A stretch of 64,000 bases of DNA, from assembly GCA_963844175.1 (NCBI GenBank), contig CAWJNE010000013.1:259851-323850 (forward strand). The letters run 5' to 3'. Below the pieces are notes generated by a model. It was given only the letters and a program-made list of their open reading frames with translations, had not been told where the DNA came from and searched no databases. Both the position numbers and the translations under genes were made by a program. Positions within the stretch are counted from its first letter, which is position 1; every line of letters begins with the position of its first letter. Positions 60,128-64,000 of the stretch are shown one piece after another. This DNA comes from JALZMG01 sp963844175. Lineage in GTDB: Bacteria > Actinomycetota > Acidimicrobiia > Acidimicrobiales > Ilumatobacteraceae.

Positions 60128-61362
60128 CCGCGGCGGTCAGCATTGTCGCCACGCCGCCGGCGGCAACGGCCGGTCCAGCGCCGACAAACGACGCGAGTAC
60201 GCCTTTTTCGAACTCCCCGATCTGCGGACCTCCCGCCGCCAGCGTGCGGTTGACTGCCGCAACACGGCCGCGCAATGGGTCGGGCGTGAGGATGGCGCGC
60301 ATACCGTGCCGAGCGTCATCGAGACGGAATCGGCCGCCCCACTCCCGGCCAGGAAAACGAGCGAGATCCAGAGCGTTGTGCTCAAACCGAATACGGTGAT
60401 ACAGGCGCCGGTACGCCGCCACCGAAATCAGGACGACGAGCCCGGCGCGGTTCGGCATATTGGTGAACCCGAGCACCACCGCGCTGATGACCGCACCGAG
60501 TGCGGGCGCGGCAAGGAGCAAGCCCAGTCCCCGCGGACCGGCATCGAGCACCTGTTCGGCGAAGATCGGCATGAGCGCTGTGCTTACGCCGAAGAATGTC
60601 GCGAGGAAGTCGGTGATCATCACACCGAGCAGCACCGGCGAGCCGCGCAGGAAACGGAACCCTTCGAGTGCCGCGGCAAACCCGCCGATGGCGAGCGGTG
60701 GAAGAACCGGCCGTGCGTGCATCGCGATCACCGCGACGATCACCGCTACGAACGAAATCGTGTCGATCAAATAAGCCGCGCCGACCCCAAGCCAGGCGAT
60801 GAGCAAACCCCCGAGCGCCGGCCCGCCGACCGAGGCGACATGAAAGCCGATCAGATTGATCGTCGACGCTGCCGGCAACTCGGAACGGGGCACCAGGAGC
60901 GGGATGAGCGCTTGCCGAGTCGGGTTGGCGATCGACTCGACGGTAGCGGCAATGATGATCAAGACCGTAGATCGCGAGCATCGTGATCGAGTCGGTCCAG
61001 GTCAGCAGCGCGAGCATGGCGGACGTAGCGAGCAGGACCGATTGCGTGATCAACAGCGTGCGGCGACGGTCACCCTGATCGGCGACCACGCCTCCGGCAA
61101 TCCCGAACAAAATGATTGGGACGAAGCGGCACAAACCGAGGATTCCGAGCTGGACCGGGTCTTCGGTCATCCGGAAGACCTGCCAGGCGACTGCCGCACG
61201 CTGGATCTGACTTCCGGCAACCGAAATAGTTTCGCCCGCCCATAGCAGGCGATAATCGCGGTGCCGCAGGACGTGATACGAACGGCTTTTGCCGTGATCA
61301 GCGCTGGACATCCACGCCGTTCGGTCCAACGCGCTGCGTGTCACAGAGTCTGATTCAATCAC
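60024..61362 (-). CDS. MFS transporter (MFS_3/enterobactin-exporter-like), with several frameshifts
   Basis: The N-terminal part is YHVLRHRDYRLLWAGETISV, AVAWQVFRMTEDPVQLGILG and GIAGGVVADQGDRRRTLLIT (MFS motif A). After about 60961 the frame changes to IIIAATVESIANPTRQALIP. Two more changes near 60400 and 60300 are needed to keep LWISLVFLAGSGAADSVSMT and MRAILTPDPLRGRVAAVNRT in one protein. At 60961 a single extra base (CTTG for CTG on the coding strand) explains the break. About 440 residues in all. It probably exports a siderophore or drug. Confidence 0.8.
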
Positions 61363-61440
61363 GGGTCATCCGCCCGATATACTGCTTTCAGTTTCCGTCG
61401 TTGCCGGCGGCCACTTCATTTCGAGGAGTTTGCAACGTCC

Positions 61441-63272
61441 ATGAGCATGGCCGGAGAACGTGCCCGCCAGGAATTCGATTCGATTGTGGACGCGACCCAC
61501 CGTTCGCTGAGCCGGTCGAATGACGGACCCGGCAAGCGGGAAGTCGATCTCTATGCCCGGACCTACACCACATTGCTCGAAAGCTCGGCGCGATGGGTGT
61601 CTCGAGCCTCGAGCCCGCCCATCTTACCGCCGCACCGTCACTGCATTCCGGGGCACTCGAACAGGCGCCGGATATGAGTGCGTTCATGACTCGGTGCAGC
61701 GGCTTCCGGCCTCGATGGTGGATGTCAAGCACATCGTGCTCGGACAATCGGCACACGCATTTGCGCGCGGCGGGTATGCCGGGATGGCATCGTGGCCGGC
61801 CCAAAGCGCGCCCGGGCGCCGGCGCAAGTGGCACTATGACGGGGCCGAGACGCTGGCGGCCTACATCGCGTCGACGTCCGACCTCGACGACCTGATCCCG
61901 ACGATCGTCGCGTATCAGATCGAATGGAACAAGTTTCACCGCCTGATCAATTCCGATCCTGGACTCAAGGAGCGGTTGGAAACACTCGCGGCGCCTGATG
62001 ACCTGGCCGCTGCCGTCTCCCCGGACGACGTGGAGGAGTTCGGCGAGCGGCTGCTGTTGACGGCCGCGGACTGGGCGCGGCTGCGAGTTGTCTGGGGTCA
62101 CGCAATTTGGCGAAACCTCGCCAAGATGGGAGCCGACCGCAAGCGGGCGACCCTGCGCATGCTCGGCGGGAGCTATCTCAACTATGTGCGGTCGACGAGA
62201 CAGTGGTGGTCGCCGGCGGGCAAGTTGCTGAACGAACTTGGGTTGCACGACCGTCCGGTCTACTTCATTTCCTCGAATACTCACAGCATCGTCAACGTGC
62301 TTTCGGGCGTGGCGGGCCGGCGAACCGGTCAACTGACCAATTACATCCGCGAAACCGGCCACGCCGAGCTTTTGCCTGGAGCGGAAAAACACGAAGCGGG
62401 CGAAACGCGGTCATCGCTTCGAAAACCTGCTCTATTTCACCGCGCGCCACTATTTCGCCGATCCAATCGGTAACGGTGATCGCCGCCGCCGGAGTAAAGA
62501 GGAGCGCGAGCGCGGGATCTATCATATCGATCCGCGCACGTCGGTAGACGTCGGCATTCAGATCATCGACCTTGCCAAACTCGATCCGAGCAGCTTCGAT
62601 TCCCGCCTCTGCCGGGATGGCAGCAGTTCGACCCGCACGCGACTGACGCCGTGGTGGTCAACGTCAATTACCCGCTCGGGTTGGGCGCCTATCACCTGAT
62701 GTCGCAGGTTGGCATGGTGACCGACACGCTGCAAGGCATTTATGTCCTCGGCAAGGCAGCAACGCTCAATGGCAGGATCGGCGACGTAATGATCGCCAAT
62801 GTCGTATTCGACGAACACTCGGGCAATACCTATTGGTTCGACAACTGCTTCGCCTATGAAGATCTGGCTCCATACCTCGTTTTCGGTTCGGCGCTCGACA
62901 ACCAGAAGGCGGTGACGGTTAAGGGCACCTATCTCCAACCAGGGGTATCTCGACTTCTACTACCGGGAAAATTTCACTGTGGTCGAGATGGAAGCGGTAC
63001 CTACCTCAGTGCGATCTACGAGGACGTGTTCCTTGGGCGTCATCCGGCCGGCGAAGCGATCAACCTCAGTCGGCGCGGTCCGCATCCCATGGACCTCGGC
63101 GTCATCCATTACGCCTCGGACACGCCCTTTTCGCGGGCGCACACATTGGGCGCGCGCGGTCTCTTTTTCACGGAATGGATTCGACCTACGCCTCGACGGA
63201 ATCGCGATTTTGCGGCGGCGTGTCTTCAACCGCACCGGCATGCTGCAACCGGCCGCCGCCGAGGCGACCTGA
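61441..63272 (+). CDS. Long conserved hypothetical with nucleoside-phosphorylase-like C-terminus, multiply frameshifted
   Basis: Pieces in four or more frames assemble into about 605 residues: REVDLYARTYTTLLESS, GVSSLEPAHLTAAPSLHSGA, VDVKHIVLGQSAHAFARGGY, WWSPAGKLLNELGLHDRPVY, ISSNTHSIVNVLSGVAGR, FENLLYFTARHYFADPIG, LPGWQQFDPHATDAVVVNVN, GKAATLNGRIGDVMIANVVF and LDFYYRENFTVVEMEA. It ends GIAILRRRVFNRTGMLQPAA with a stop at 63270. GKAATLN..GDVM and VVEMEA resemble phosphorylase/nucleosidase motifs. Breaks lie near 61590, 61690, 62400, 62610, 62945 and 63170. It may belong to DUF6909, from memory. Confidence 0.65.
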
Positions 63273-63537
63273 TGCATTGCGAGTGAACTCGCCTCCCAAC
63301 CACTCGGCATCCCCACGACGGACGAATGGCCCGGCAGTCCCGGCGATCGGGTGATGGAGCCGGTACAGAGGTGCGGGTCCGAACGTACCGGACGGGTCGT
63401 TGTCCAATGGCATCGTCTTTGTAGGCGTGAACGGTACGGACCGGAGCCAGTTCCGGGTACCAAGCGGTTCGATGGTGTCGGTACCCAAGGCCCGTCTGCC
63501 AGCCGCGCAAACGCAACAGAGAGCCGTGGAGGGGCCA

Positions 63538-64000
63538 TGAAAAAAGATGGGGGCACTCGGTCGTCGTGCAGGCGCCGGTTGGCGAGGTCTACCCGCTTGT
63601 CGCCGATGTCAGCCGTCACCCCGAGTGGGATGTCTACGCGCCGCCGGTAGAGCTATCAAAACCCGGCGATGCCAACGGTGTCGGCGCCGAGTGGAAGGTC
63701 TATGAACAACTGGGGTTGTTCAGTCTTGGCGTTGAGGAGAGCGATTCACCTCACTTCAGCGGTCTTGCAAAAACGCGTTGTCAGCGAGGCCGAGGTGAAC
63801 AAGCGCTTTGCCTAGCATACCCGATTCCGTTCCGAACGTGGGTATCAGCGCTGACCTGATCTACGAGTTCGAGGACCAGGGCGAGTCCACCAAGGTGAAC
63901 CTCACTGCCGTCGTCAGCATTCCGTCGGTCGTCGAGCGGGTTGGGCGGGTCATCCTGCGCAACCTGGATACCCAACAGCAAGGACAATGGGCCGCAAGCC
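63538..64000 (+). CDS. SRPBCC-fold protein, frameshifted and cut by the window end
   Basis: ATG 63538 follows GGAGGGGCC. After a frame change near 63560 it reads VQAPVGEVYPLVADVSRHPE and WDVYAPPVELSKPGDANGVG, then GLFSLGVEESDSPHFSGLAK, and after further breaks LIYEFEDQGESTKVNLTAVV. This is a polyketide-cyclase/dehydrase-type START-like domain that binds a hydrophobic ligand. The C-terminus lies beyond the window. Same error pattern as the other genes after 58.8 kb. Confidence 0.6.

Noticed and set aside
1..64000. tRNA, rRNA, riboswitch and prophage or insertion-sequence genes
   Set aside because: I looked through the gaps and recognised no cloverleaf, rRNA block, known riboswitch core, transposase or integrase. 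Weak cases could have been missed by eye.

Overview
The window looks like 58.7 kb of a very GC-rich actinobacterial chromosome joined to about 5.2 kb of clearly lower GC. In the first part almost every codon ends in G or C, GTG starts are common, and genes overlap by 4 bases (ATGA or GTGA). An ECF42-type sigma factor with its YCII partner, a DUF222-HNH nuclease, a class-E-like sortase and a ferrochelatase/HemY-type heme route all fit an actinobacterium. Acidimicrobiia is my best guess, by inference only. I saw no rRNA, tRNA, CRISPR array, transposase or prophage.

Layout. 0.1-2.2 kb: HelR/UvrD-like helicase, interrupted by a frameshift. 2.3-6.3 kb: acetyltransferase, then the heme genes hemE-hemH-hemY. 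6.4-9.1 kb: lipoprotein-like sortase overlapping apolipoprotein N-acyltransferase (with Ser at the expected catalytic Cys), and dtd. 9.2-12.3 kb: glycosyltransferase, methyltransferase and a six-hairpin/terpene-cyclase-like protein, translationally coupled. 12.3-21.6 kb: metabolic genes including uridine phosphorylase, DUF35-thiolase pair, 2H phosphoesterase, cupin, nagA, a 2OG-Fe(II) oxygenase and a ThDP enzyme. 21.6-27.9 kb: TSUP exporter, a trypsin-like NAL1-type protease followed 2 bases later by a small copy of its own N-terminal domain, acyl-CoA dehydrogenase, HxlR regulator. 27.8-30.2 kb: ECF42 sigma factor fused to a methyltransferase, with its YCII partner. 30.7-37.4 kb: ProV-ProW-ProX quaternary amine transporter, Baeyer-Villiger-type monooxygenase and a MetV/MetF-like protein, all co-directional. 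37.4-44.4 kb: metG, a uracil-DNA glycosylase-like protein, and an amidohydrolase coupled to an S41 peptidase. 44.4-58.7 kb: SnoaL/LuxR/methyltransferase module, NAT and MocR, ferredoxin, nucleotidyltransferase, MoaD plus BNR propeller, DUF222-HNH, AAA ATPase, and two LAETG/LPETG surface-protein genes. Several gene remnants lie here.

Inside a reading frame near 58.81 kb the text changes. The 5' end of a probable alpha/beta hydrolase runs into lower-GC sequence with different codon use. Beyond it lie a DUF983 membrane protein, an MFS exporter, a long phosphorylase-like hypothetical and an SRPBCC protein, all broken by single-base frameshifts that leave the protein similarity intact on both sides. 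This looks like error-prone sequence and possibly a chimeric join, perhaps to a Chloroflexota-like genome; a real foreign island is the alternative. A smaller group of similar frameshifts sits in the first 5.3 kb.

Working links: the sortase could anchor the LAETG/LPETG proteins, and Lnt would acylate lipoproteins such as ProX and perhaps the sortase itself. The transporter-monooxygenase-folate run suggests uptake and oxidation of a methylated amine. Long palindromes and a dispersed GAGCGNAGCGAG-type repeat mark many gene ends.
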